The notes beneath the pieces are model-generated. The model worked only from the letters and a program-made list of their open reading frames with translations. It was not told the DNA's origin and made no database searches. Position numbers and translations under genes: made by a program. From NCBI RefSeq assembly GCF_046736345.1, contig NZ_CP157210.1, positions 2,604,001-2,668,000 of the forward strand: a stretch of 64,000 nt of DNA, in the 5' to 3' direction. Position 1 is the stretch's first letter, and each line of letters begins with the position of its first letter. Origin of the DNA: Hyphococcus formosus. GTDB lineage: Bacteria; Pseudomonadota; Alphaproteobacteria; Caulobacterales; Parvularculaceae. Positions 1-7,273 of this stretch are shown here, in pieces.

Positions 1-2
1 GC

Positions 3-251
3 ACAAAAAAAGGACAAGCGGTCTATACAAGTGCGGTAAATGACGTATTGCAACAAACCATTCACCGGCAACATTGGGCGACTACATTTCCAAAATCTGC
101 AGCTGAACCTTGTCTCCAAGTAGTGGACTACTGCGCATGGGCTATACAACGAAAATGGGAACGTGGGGACGTTCGTAGCTATAACCTAATAGCCGACAAA
201 ATTCGGCGTGAGTATGATTTGTTTGAGAGAGGAAGAGTACATTACTACTGA
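3..251 (+). CDS. DUF3800 domain protein, C-terminal fragment
   Basis: The reading frame is open from the first bases of the window to a TGA at 249-251, so only the last 82 residues of a longer protein are visible. The tail (LQVVDYCAWAIQRKWERGD, then an RSYNLI..KI..EYDLF pattern ending in YY) matches the conserved C-terminal signature of DUF3800 proteins as I know them. The function of DUF3800 is unknown; an RNase H-like fold has been suggested for the family. The codons are more AT-rich than those of the genes that follow, and a strongly folded element starts 8 bases after the stop. The gene sits where mnmE often lies in alphaproteobacteria, which suggests an acquired segment. Confidence 0.7.
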   Translation, partial: TKKGQAVYTSAVNDVLQQTIHRQHWATTFPKSAAEPCLQVVDYCAWAIQRKWERGDVRSYNLIADKIRREYDLFERGRVHYY

Positions 252-259
252 AATGCAGT

Positions 260-326
260 GTGGCCCGCAACTTGGCTATCCGGTTAGGGAAGCGCCCGAG
301 GGGTCTTATCACCAAGCAAGGGCCAC
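260..326 (+). ncRNA. Candidate DUF3800-associated structured RNA
   Basis: Right after the DUF3800 stop lies a 67-base element that folds as nested helices. GTGGCCC at 260-266 pairs with GGGCCAC at 320-326. A small GCAA/CAA internal loop follows, then CTTGG at 271-275 pairs with CCAAG at 312-316. An inner GGG (287-289)/CCC (295-297) hairpin with further G-rich sequence fills the centre. Several candidate structured RNA motifs named after their association with DUF3800 genes are known (DUF3800-I and following). Which of them this is, if any, cannot be settled here. There is no U tract, so a plain terminator is less likely. Confidence 0.45.
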
Positions 327-511
327 GGCTCATAAGTACGCCTGTTTAATATAATTTCAAGTTAAATTTCACAAATACAGCGCTATTTGGTCTCGGCCAT
401 ATTATCTACGAGATCCAATGGTTTTCTGGCTCTCGAATTTAGACTTAAAATCATAAACACCATTAATTACAATGGGGTATGATTTTCTATCCACCCCCTT
501 TTTAACGCCCG

Positions 512-517
512 TATAAT
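512..517 (+). promoter_or_regulatory. Possible -10 box for mnmG
   Basis: A perfect TATAAT lies 70 bases upstream of the mnmG start, in an otherwise AT-rich leader. No good -35 hexamer lies at 16-18 bases, so this is a weak promoter call. The rest of 327-587 holds no gene or repeat that I can recognise. Confidence 0.3.
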
Positions 518-587
518 GCGCATCTGGACATCCACGGGAAGATCGCTAGAACCGCGCTTCCCCCCTGTGTAAAACCGAAGAGCCGAG

Positions 588-2492
588 ATGAAAGAATACG
601 ACGTCATTGTGATTGGTGGTGGGCATGCTGGCTGCGAAGCCGCAGCGGCGGCCGCGCGCGCGGGTGCGAAAACCCTGCTTGCGACACACCGCAAGGACAC
701 AATCGGCGAGATGTCGTGCAATCCGGCGATCGGCGGTCTGGGCAAGGGCCATCTGGTGCGCGAGGTCGATGCGCTTGATGGGGTGATGGCGCGGGTCATC
801 GATCAGGCCGGTATTCAGTTCCGGATGCTCAACCGCTCAAAAGGCCCTGCGGTTCGCGGCCCACGGGCACAAGCTGACCGGAAGCGCTATCGCACCCAGA
901 TGCAGGCATTGCTTAGCGACTATCCCAATCTCGACATTGAAGAGATGGCCATTGAAGATTTGATCGTCGATGAGAATGTTCCACGTGGAACAATCACCGG
1001 CGTCCGCGCGATGGACGGCACGGAAGTCCGCGCCCGCGCAGTGGTCCTGACCACGGGGACATTCCTGAAAGGCGTTATACATATCGGCGACCGGCGTATT
1101 CCTGCGGGGCGCGCCAATGCCCGCGCCAGCGACAAGACATGGGGCGGGGTCGAACCGCCCGCATTGGGACTGTCGGATCGGCTTTATGGTCTGGGCCTGG
1201 AGATGGGACGCCTCAAAACCGGTACCCCTGCCCGCCTTGATGGTCGGACGATCCATTGGGACAAGCTGGAAATGCAGCCCGCAGATCCCTCGCCCGTGCC
1301 GTTCTCTTTCCTGACCGATCAGATCAAAGTCCCGCAGATATCCTGCGGCGTAACCGGGACCACACCGGACACCCACAAGATTATCGAAGAGAATATCGGT
1401 AAATCGGCGGTCTATGGCGGGGCGATCTCTGGTCGCGGTCCGCGCTATTGCCCATCGATCGAGGATAAGGTGGTTCGTTTCGCCGAACGCGAGACCCATC
1501 AGATCTTCCTCGAACCGGAAGGGCTTGATGATCATACGGTCTATCCGAACGGGATTTCGACCTCCCTGCCTGAGGAAGTGCAGGCGGCCTTTTTGAAAAC
1601 CATCCCCGGTCTCGAAGACGCGGTGGTCATTCGATATGGCTATGCCATTGAATATGACTATGTAGACCCGCGCTCGCTCAAGCCATCGCTGGAAACAAAG
1701 GCCCTGCCCGGTCTTTTCCTTGCGGGACAGATCAACGGGACCACCGGCTATGAAGAAGCTGCGGCGCAAGGGCTTATGGCCGGCGTAAACGCAGCGCGCC
1801 ATGTCTCGGGGGCTGAGCCCTTCGTGCTGGATCGGTCCCAAGGCTATATCGGGGTGATGATCGATGACCTTGTAACGCACGGAGTTACAGAACCCTATCG
1901 CATGTTCACGAGCCGCGCCGAATACCGCCTGACGCTTCGCGCGGATAATGCGGATCAACGCCTGACGCCCCTCGGGATCGCGGCAGGTATCGTCGGCGAG
2001 GCACGGGCGCAGATGTTCCACGTGAAACAATCGGCGCTGAATGCGGCGCGGGTTTGGGCACAGGAAACCACGCTCACCCCGAACGAAGCCGCAAAATACG
2101 GGCTAAAAATCAATCAAGATGGTCGTCGGCGTAATGTGATTGACCTGTTGTCCCTGCCCGATGTCTCGCTTTCGGATCTCGCCGCCATATGGCCAGACCT
2201 CAAGGCGCTTGATCCTGCGGTGGCGGAACAGCTCGAATTCGATGCGCTTTATTCCGGTTATCTTCACCGGCAAGAGGCGGATATCGTGGCCTTCAAGAAG
2301 GACGAAAGCCTCGCCCTGCCCGCCGATCTGGATTATGCGGCGATCAAAGGCCTCTCAAACGAGGTTCGGAACAAGCTGGTCGAGGCCAAGCCCACCACCC
2401 TCGGACAGGCGGGCCGCATCGAAGGCGTGACCCCGGCGGCGCTGGCATTGCTGCTTGCCTGGGTGAAAAAGAACGTCCGCGCTACCGCGTGA
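588..2492 (+). CDS. mnmG: tRNA uridine-5-carboxymethylaminomethyl synthesis enzyme MnmG (GidA)
   Basis: MnmG is the FAD subunit of the MnmE-MnmG complex that adds the (carboxymethyl)aminomethyl group to C5 of wobble uridine 34 in certain tRNAs. The 634-residue length is typical. The N-terminus has the dinucleotide-binding GGGHAGCEAA motif, and both family signatures are present: GPRYCPSIEDK in the middle and INGTTGYEEAAAQG further on. It is followed by rsmG and parAB, the usual alphaproteobacterial order, but mnmE is not next to it; a DUF3800 remnant lies upstream instead. Two parS sites are embedded in the coding sequence (977-992 and 2014-2029), so some codons are constrained by ParB binding as well as by protein function. 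Confidence 0.97.
   Translation: MKEYDVIVIGGGHAGCEAAAAAARAGAKTLLATHRKDTIGEMSCNPAIGGLGKGHLVREVDALDGVMARVIDQAGIQFRMLNRSKGPAVRGPRAQADRKRYRTQMQALLSDYPNLDIEEMAIEDLIVDENVPRGTITGVRAMDGTEVRARAVVLTTGTFLKGVIHIGDRRIPAGRANARASDKTWGGVEPPALGLSDRLYGLGLEMGRLKTGTPARLDGRTIHWDKLEMQPADPSPVPFSFLTDQIKVPQISCGVTGTTPDTHKIIEENIGKSAVYGGAISGRGPRYCPSIEDKVVRFAERETHQIFLEPEGLDDHTVYPNGISTSLPEEVQAAFLKTIPGLEDAVVIRYGYAIEYDYVDPRSLKPSLETKALPGLFLAGQINGTTGYEEAAAQGLMAGVNAARHVSGAEPFVLDRSQGYIGVMIDDLVTHGVTEPYRMFTSRAEYRLTLRADNADQRLTPLGIAAGIVGEARAQMFHVKQSALNAARVWAQETTLTPNEAAKYGLKINQDGRRRNVIDLLSLPDVSLSDLAAIWPDLKALDPAVAEQLEFDALYSGYLHRQEADIVAFKKDESLALPADLDYAAIKGLSNEVRNKLVEAKPTTLGQAGRIEGVTPAALALLLAWVKKNVRATA
977..992. other. parS: parS site 1 (inside mnmG)
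   Basis: A perfect 16-base palindrome, TGTTCCACGTGGAACA. It matches the conserved bacterial parS consensus (TGTTTCACGTGAAACA) except for one symmetric pair of changes. It lies about 2.3 kb upstream of parA. ParB binds such sites and spreads from them as a CTP-dependent clamp; that part is family knowledge. Confidence 0.85.
2014..2029. other. parS: parS site 2 (inside mnmG)
   Basis: TGTTCCACGTGAAACA differs from the canonical parS consensus at a single position. It is embedded in the mnmG frame, where it encodes MFHVKQ. Confidence 0.9.
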
Positions 2493-2615
2493 CGAATTAG
2501 TTTTCCGCAATTGGCGAATCTGGCGCGCAGGCCGCTATGCGACGCCGAAAAGGTTAGCTATCACCAGAGGTTCAATCCCCTTGCCCCATGGCAAAGCCCT
2601 TATGGTTAAAGGCTC

Positions 2616-3254
2616 ATGACCCCCGAAGCGTTTCAAACCGCCGCAAATGTTTCACGTGAAACAATGGATCGGCTTTTGGCGATGGACACGGTTTTTCTCG
2701 ATTGGTCGTCGCGTCACAATCTCGTTGCGCGCTCGACAATCGATGACCGCTGGGCGCGGCATTACCTCGATTCCGCCCAGATCGTTCCGTTTTTGCCGGA
2801 GGATATGACCACGCTCGTGGACCTTGGTTCTGGTGCCGGCTTTCCGGGGCTGGTTTTGGCGGCGATGCTCGCAGATCGAAAAGTCTCTGTGACCCTGATC
2901 GAATCGATTGGCAAAAAGGCGGCTTTCCTTCGGGCGGCGGGCGACGCCATGGGTCTCCAAAATTTAACGGTCATACCGGCGCGAATCGAATCACTTAAGC
3001 TACAGAAAAAGCCTGATGTCATCACGGCGAGAGCGCTCGCCCGGCTTGATAAATTACTTGGCTATGGCGTTGGATTACAAAAGAAAACTACCAAGTATTA
3101 CTTTTTGAAGGGACAAGATGTAGCGGGTGAATTGACCGAAGCCACTAAATATTGGCATATGGATGTGAAACGACATCAAAGCCGAACCAATGCAGATGCG
3201 ACCATTCTGGAGATCGGAAATGTCGCCCGGGCACGGAAATCGTCAAATGGCTAA
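2616..3254 (+). CDS. rsmG: 16S rRNA (guanine527-N7)-methyltransferase RsmG (GidB)
   Basis: RsmG methylates N7 of G527 in 16S rRNA using SAM. The SAM-binding signature VDLGSGAGFPG is visible near residue 67, and the N-terminal part has the usual N.VSRET...L..W....NL pattern. At 212 residues the length is normal. The start lies 123 bases after mnmG, and a canonical parS site sits within its first codons (NVSRET). The last 8 bases overlap the start of parA, so the two are probably cotranscribed and translationally coupled. Confidence 0.95.
   Translation: MTPEAFQTAANVSRETMDRLLAMDTVFLDWSSRHNLVARSTIDDRWARHYLDSAQIVPFLPEDMTTLVDLGSGAGFPGLVLAAMLADRKVSVTLIESIGKKAAFLRAAGDAMGLQNLTVIPARIESLKLQKKPDVITARALARLDKLLGYGVGLQKKTTKYYFLKGQDVAGELTEATKYWHMDVKRHQSRTNADATILEIGNVARARKSSNG
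2648..2663. other. parS: parS site 3 (start of rsmG)
   Basis: TGTTTCACGTGAAACA is an exact match to the canonical parS palindrome. It lies 33 bases into rsmG and about 0.6 kb upstream of parA. Confidence 0.95.
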
Positions 3255-4050
3255 TCCTCGCATTATCTCTATCGCCAACCAAAAAGGCGGCGTCGGCAAG
3301 ACCACAACGGCGATCAATCTTTCGACGGCGTTGGCCGCTGTGGGCGAAAAAGTCCTGCTGATTGATCTCGACCCGCAGGGGAATGCCTCAACCGGCTTGG
3401 GAATTTCCGCCGCAGAGCGTGGCGTCACCACCTATGACGTTTTGTCTGGCGAATATCGGATGGAAGCGGCCGTGACCGAGACCGATATTCCCGGCTTGAT
3501 GCTTGCGCCGGCTGGTGTTGACCTGGCGGGCGCGGAAATTGAGCTAATCGACGCTGACCGCCGGCATTTTCGCCTGAAAGACGCGCTCGAAGACTATACA
3601 TCAAGCGAAAAAGGCGCGGACATAACCTATGTCTTGGTCGATTGCCCGCCATCGCTCAGCTTGCTGACTATTAATGCCCTCGCCTCGTCGGATGCGGTGA
3701 TCATTCCGCTTCAATGTGAGTTTTTTGCCCTCGAAGGGTTGTCGCAAATCCTGCGCACCATTGATACGGTCCGGGCACGGATTAACCCGATGATCGAATT
3801 GCAGGGTGTCGTTCTGACCATGCATGACCGCCGCAACAATTTGACCAATCAGGTCGAAGACGATGTGCGCGGGCATTTGGGCGATAAGGTGTATCGCACG
3901 GTGATCCCGCGCAATGTCCGCATTTCCGAAGCGCCGAGCCACGGAAAACCGGCGCTTTTATATGACCTCAAATGCCCCGGCAGTCAGGCCTATATCCAAC
4001 TGGCGTCAGAGGTCATCCAGCGCGAGCGTAGCCGGGCCAAAGCTGCATAA
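3247..4050 (+). CDS. parA: Chromosome partitioning ATPase ParA
   Basis: ParA forms an ATP-dependent DNA-bound gradient that moves ParB-parS complexes to the poles after replication. The deviant Walker A motif KGGVGKTT appears at the N-terminus (IISIANQKGGVGKTT), followed by LLIDLDPQGNAS and VLVDCPPSLSLL. I chose the ATG at 3247 (MANPRIISIAN, 267 residues), which overlaps the end of rsmG by 8 bases. A longer form from 3190 would add residues not seen in the family. parB follows after 13 bases. Confidence 0.97.
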   Translation: MANPRIISIANQKGGVGKTTTAINLSTALAAVGEKVLLIDLDPQGNASTGLGISAAERGVTTYDVLSGEYRMEAAVTETDIPGLMLAPAGVDLAGAEIELIDADRRHFRLKDALEDYTSSEKGADITYVLVDCPPSLSLLTINALASSDAVIIPLQCEFFALEGLSQILRTIDTVRARINPMIELQGVVLTMHDRRNNLTNQVEDDVRGHLGDKVYRTVIPRNVRISEAPSHGKPALLYDLKCPGSQAYIQLASEVIQRERSRAKAA

Positions 4051-4063
4051 AGGTATATAAATC

Positions 4064-4990
4064 ATGGCAGTAGCAGAAAAGAAAAAGAGCAAGGGATTGG
4101 GCCGCGGCCTTGACGCCCTGTTGGGTGATGCCCCTTCGGCGCGGCGCACAAACACCGAAACGGAACGCGCCACCGGTCCGAAACGCGAATTGCCGATCGA
4201 GCAATTAAAAGCGAATGCGGACCAGCCGCGCCGTGTTTTTTCTGATGATGCCATCGCCGAGCTGGCGACTTCGATTGCGGATAAAGGCATCCTGCAGCCG
4301 ATCCTCGTTCGCCCCTTGGGCAAGGACCAATATGAAATCGTCGCCGGGGAGCGTCGCTGGCGTGCTGCGCAAAAAGCAAAGCTGCATAAGGTTCCTGTTA
4401 TTATCCGTGAACTGACGGATGAAGAAACCGCAGAGATCGCGCTGATTGAAAATGTGCAGCGCGTTGATTTGAACCCGGTTGAGGAAGCCGCCGCCTATCA
4501 GCGCCTCGCTGACGAATATAAACGAACCCAGGATCAGATCGCCAAAGCGGTCGGCAAATCCCGCAGTCATGTGGCGAATATCATGCGGCTGTTGGCGTTG
4601 CCCAAGAAAACCCTCGATACGCTTCAGCGCGGCGATATTTCCATGGGCCATGCGCGGGCCTTGCTCGGCTCGTCGACGCCCGATGCTCTTTGCGATGCGA
4701 TTTTGAAAGAAGGCTTTTCCGTTCGCCAGACAGAAGAGCTCGTCCGCAAAGCCGAGCGCAAGGAAAAGGATGTTGCGCCGGACGCAACAAATAAGGCCGG
4801 AAAATCAAGCGCTTCTGGTGGGTCAAAAGATGCCGATACGCGTGCGCTCGAACGTGACCTGTCTAATATTCTGGGTCTTGAGGTGGCAATTGATCACTCG
4901 AAAAAGGGTGCCGGTTCTTTAACCGTCAATTATCTGACGCTCGATCAGCTTGATGACCTTTGTCGTCGTTTAATGGGCTCTGGGGTTTAA
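4064..4990 (+). CDS. parB: Chromosome partitioning protein ParB
   Basis: This 308-residue centromere-binding CTPase partners with ParA and binds the three parS sites upstream. The sequence shows the basic N-terminus (KGLGRGLDALLGD), which in this family stimulates ParA. It also has the CTP-binding GERRWRAA motif, the ENVQR motif, and a helix-turn-helix around DQIAKAVGKSRSHVANIMRLLALP. A variable linker leads to the C-terminal dimerisation domain. An AAGG lies 9 bases before the ATG. The stop codon overlaps that of the convergent gene at 4987 by four bases. Confidence 0.97.
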   Translation: MAVAEKKKSKGLGRGLDALLGDAPSARRTNTETERATGPKRELPIEQLKANADQPRRVFSDDAIAELATSIADKGILQPILVRPLGKDQYEIVAGERRWRAAQKAKLHKVPVIIRELTDEETAEIALIENVQRVDLNPVEEAAAYQRLADEYKRTQDQIAKAVGKSRSHVANIMRLLALPKKTLDTLQRGDISMGHARALLGSSTPDALCDAILKEGFSVRQTEELVRKAERKEKDVAPDATNKAGKSSASGGSKDADTRALERDLSNILGLEVAIDHSKKGAGSLTVNYLTLDQLDDLCRRLMGSGV

Positions 4991-5481
4991 TCTCGTTCGG
5001 GAATTTTACCCTCAAGCAGCCATTTTTTTGCGAGCGCCACGTCGGAGAAAGCGCGAACCCGGCCATTTGCCAGTGCTTTGACCGTCCGCGAGGCACTGGC
5101 ATAGGTATCAATGCCTTCGACTTTCACCGACGCATCGGGAAGAACCACCGCTTCGCGTTCCAGCCCCGCGCTGAACGCAGCGGGCATGATTTCGTTCATC
5201 AGCCAATCTTCAGAATGAGAAAAATCCGACAGCATGAAACGGAGATCCGCTAGCCAATACTGAAAGGAACCGGTTTGGAACAGCTGTAAAACGTGGCGCA
5301 ACACGTGCCGAAATTCATCCGGTCGGTCATAGCGGTCAAACCAGACATCCGACACGATCCCCAATTCCCGATTGCATCCAACAATCGCATAGACTTGGTT
5401 GTTTGCGCGATGGAAAACTTGATCGGACTTAACGGAAAACGCCTTCGCAATATCAGGCTGAATTACCGGGGAGGTTTGCAT
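4987..5481 (-). CDS. Uncharacterised protein, possible STAS/SpoIIAA-like
   Basis: A 164-residue soluble protein of unknown role, convergent with parB and sharing a 4-base stop overlap (TTAA). No signal peptide or membrane segment is visible. The central part (FRHVLRHVLQLFQTGSFQYW, then LADLRFMLSDFSHSEDWLMNE, then a region ending in EREAVVLPD) resembles the STAS/SEC14-like SpoIIAA family. In that family a strand giving D-R precedes a helix with W..... P. The resemblance is by pattern only. Position beside parB is conserved by overlap but does not prove a role in segregation. Confidence 0.6.
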   Translation of the reverse strand: MQTSPVIQPDIAKAFSVKSDQVFHRANNQVYAIVGCNRELGIVSDVWFDRYDRPDEFRHVLRHVLQLFQTGSFQYWLADLRFMLSDFSHSEDWLMNEIMPAAFSAGLEREAVVLPDASVKVEGIDTYASASRTVKALANGRVRAFSDVALAKKWLLEGKIPERD

Positions 5482-5583
5482 ACACGATACCAGAATTCAT
5501 TTTTTACTCTCCCCTACGCGCGGGACCATAACATGTAATCAACTCGGTTCAAGGTTGCGTTTCAGCGTGTTTTCTGTGGTGTT

Positions 5584-6639
5584 TTAGCGTTTGCCCATGA
5601 CTGCCAAACGAAGCGCTGTTCGTTCAACAATCTCTCTTTGTGGTGCGCCAGTGGTTTTTGCATCCAGCTCGGCATCGATCAGCATGCGGAGCGCAAGGTC
5701 AAGTTTTGTGCCACGCCATTTATGCAGCCGGTTTTCAAATGCGCGCTGCTCGCCAAAGAAAACCGGCGGCCGCAATTTCTTCATTGCTGATGCGGCACTT
5801 TCTCCTTGATCGATGTAATCATTAGCTGTTTTCAGTCGTGCAAACTGGCGTTGTAACGCGCGCAAAAGCCCGATTGGGCTTGCGCCGGCGGTGGCGGCTT
5901 TGTGCAACGCATTGGCAAGACGGGTCGGTGCACCGTCCGCTGCCGCGCTAGCAGTATCGTCTAATGCGTCACCCAGACCGTCCACCAAAGAGGCTTTGAC
6001 GTCATCAAGGGTAATTGTTGCGGGGCCCGATCGTAGTGATTTTGGTCCGACATAAAGAATGAGTTTGTTGATCTCTCCGCGAGAAATTCCGTGATCCTCA
6101 CCCAAAATTGCGACCAATAAATCAAGCGCATCATCATCAAACCGGAGGTCTTCTGCCCGCGCCATCTCTGTGGCCAAGGCTCGAACATCGCCGGCCCCTT
6201 CGACATAACAAGGTAGCGCCGCACCGGATTTCGATTTCTCAAAGGCTTTCCGCAGTCCTGATCGGGGGCTTAACTCCCCTGCCTCAATGATGACAATGCC
6301 GTTGGGTTTCAGGTGTCCACCATCAAGTGCATCCAGCAAAATGCCTGCGGGCTTTGCGGCAGCTTCGCCACCTGTCCGTATCCGGATGACCCGCTCACCA
6401 CCCGCAAAAGATAGCGCTGCGATCTCGTCGGCAAGCCGCCCTGGTTCCTCTTTCAGGTCGGCATCAGAAAGCTCAAGATAATTAAACGGGTCTTTGAAAT
6501 CAGCGACCACATCTTTCGCAAGTTTGACGGCGCGTTCCCGTGCCAGTCCAGAATCCGGCCCATAAATAAGGATCGCGGCGATGTGTGCGTCGCGGCTAGA
6601 GAGAAAGCTTTTTATGGCGCGGCCTTTTAGGGCGACCAT
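5584..6639 (-). CDS. holA: DNA polymerase III subunit delta HolA
   Basis: HolA is the delta subunit of the clamp loader that opens the beta sliding clamp. It is 351 residues long. The start MVALKGRAIKSFL leads into a region with AILIYGPDSGLARERA, typical of the delta N-terminal AAA-like domain. The C-terminal region with GASPIGLLRALQRQFARL matches the collar domain. It is the last gene of the leuS-lptE-holA set, with a 2-base gap after lptE. This order is standard in alphaproteobacteria. Confidence 0.93.
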   Translation of the reverse strand: MVALKGRAIKSFLSSRDAHIAAILIYGPDSGLARERAVKLAKDVVADFKDPFNYLELSDADLKEEPGRLADEIAALSFAGGERVIRIRTGGEAAAKPAGILLDALDGGHLKPNGIVIIEAGELSPRSGLRKAFEKSKSGAALPCYVEGAGDVRALATEMARAEDLRFDDDALDLLVAILGEDHGISRGEINKLILYVGPKSLRSGPATITLDDVKASLVDGLGDALDDTASAAADGAPTRLANALHKAATAGASPIGLLRALQRQFARLKTANDYIDQGESAASAMKKLRPPVFFGEQRAFENRLHKWRGTKLDLALRMLIDAELDAKTTGAPQREIVERTALRLAVMGKR

Positions 6640-6641
6640 AC

Positions 6642-7250
6642 CTACTCTTCCACTATGGGTTCGATGACTTCGCCGCGGCGCGGCTCTGTTAGAATTTCTT
6701 CCGGGCTCAGTTCAGTCTCGTAGGACCGGCCTTCATTCTTGGTGCGCTCTTCCGGCGGCTCATCAAAGCGGATCAAAAGATCGCGCTCGATTTCCTCTGC
6801 CAACAAGCGGGCCGCTTTTTCAACGGCGGTTCGTTCGGCAAAAAGTGTCGAATATTGCGAGCTCACGATATTGTAGGATGTTACTGCGCGGGCACTGCCC
6901 CTGAACCGCGAGCCATTGGTCAAATCAACCACGGTATAGCGGGCGCTCAGGCGGTAATTATATCGTGTCACGGTCGCATCGATCTGAACCGCAAGCCGTT
7001 CAGCCGACTCCGTCACAGTCACATAAAGCTCGTATTTTGGTTTGATCCCGTCGACAGTGGACATCCGCGCATTCAGCGCTTCGGTTACCACCGGCTCGAC
7101 CGCTGTCGGCCCGGCCACATGGCGCACCTGAATCTGGCGGAAAACCGGATCGCCCGTTGCCGAATCTGTCGTTGCGTAAATCGGGTGAAACCCGCAGGCG
7201 GAGACCGCGAACAACATTGTCGAGGCAGCGAGCGCTCTCAGTTTGATCAT
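6642..7250 (-). CDS. lptE: LPS-assembly lipoprotein LptE
   Basis: LptE plugs the LptD barrel and helps place lipopolysaccharide in the outer leaflet of the outer membrane. From the ATG at 7250 the protein is 202 residues with a signal sequence ending in the lipobox AVSAC; the mature form begins CGFHPIYA, characteristic of LptE. This start has a strong AAAGGA ribosome-binding site 7 bases upstream. A TTG at 7277 would overlap the leuS stop but would put a non-signal extension in front. The tail is acidic and rich in Glu and Pro. Confidence 0.93.
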   Translation of the reverse strand: MIKLRALAASTMLFAVSACGFHPIYATTDSATGDPVFRQIQVRHVAGPTAVEPVVTEALNARMSTVDGIKPKYELYVTVTESAERLAVQIDATVTRYNYRLSARYTVVDLTNGSRFRGSARAVTSYNIVSSQYSTLFAERTAVEKAARLLAEEIERDLLIRFDEPPEERTKNEGRSYETELSPEEILTEPRRGEVIEPIVEE

Positions 7251-7273
7251 GGTCTTTTCCTTTCCGCCCGCAA

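Noticed and set aside
837..2030. 397-residue open frame antisense to mnmG
   Set aside because: It lies wholly within mnmG on the other strand, has no recognisable domain and is explained by the mirrored codon bias of a GC-rich gene.
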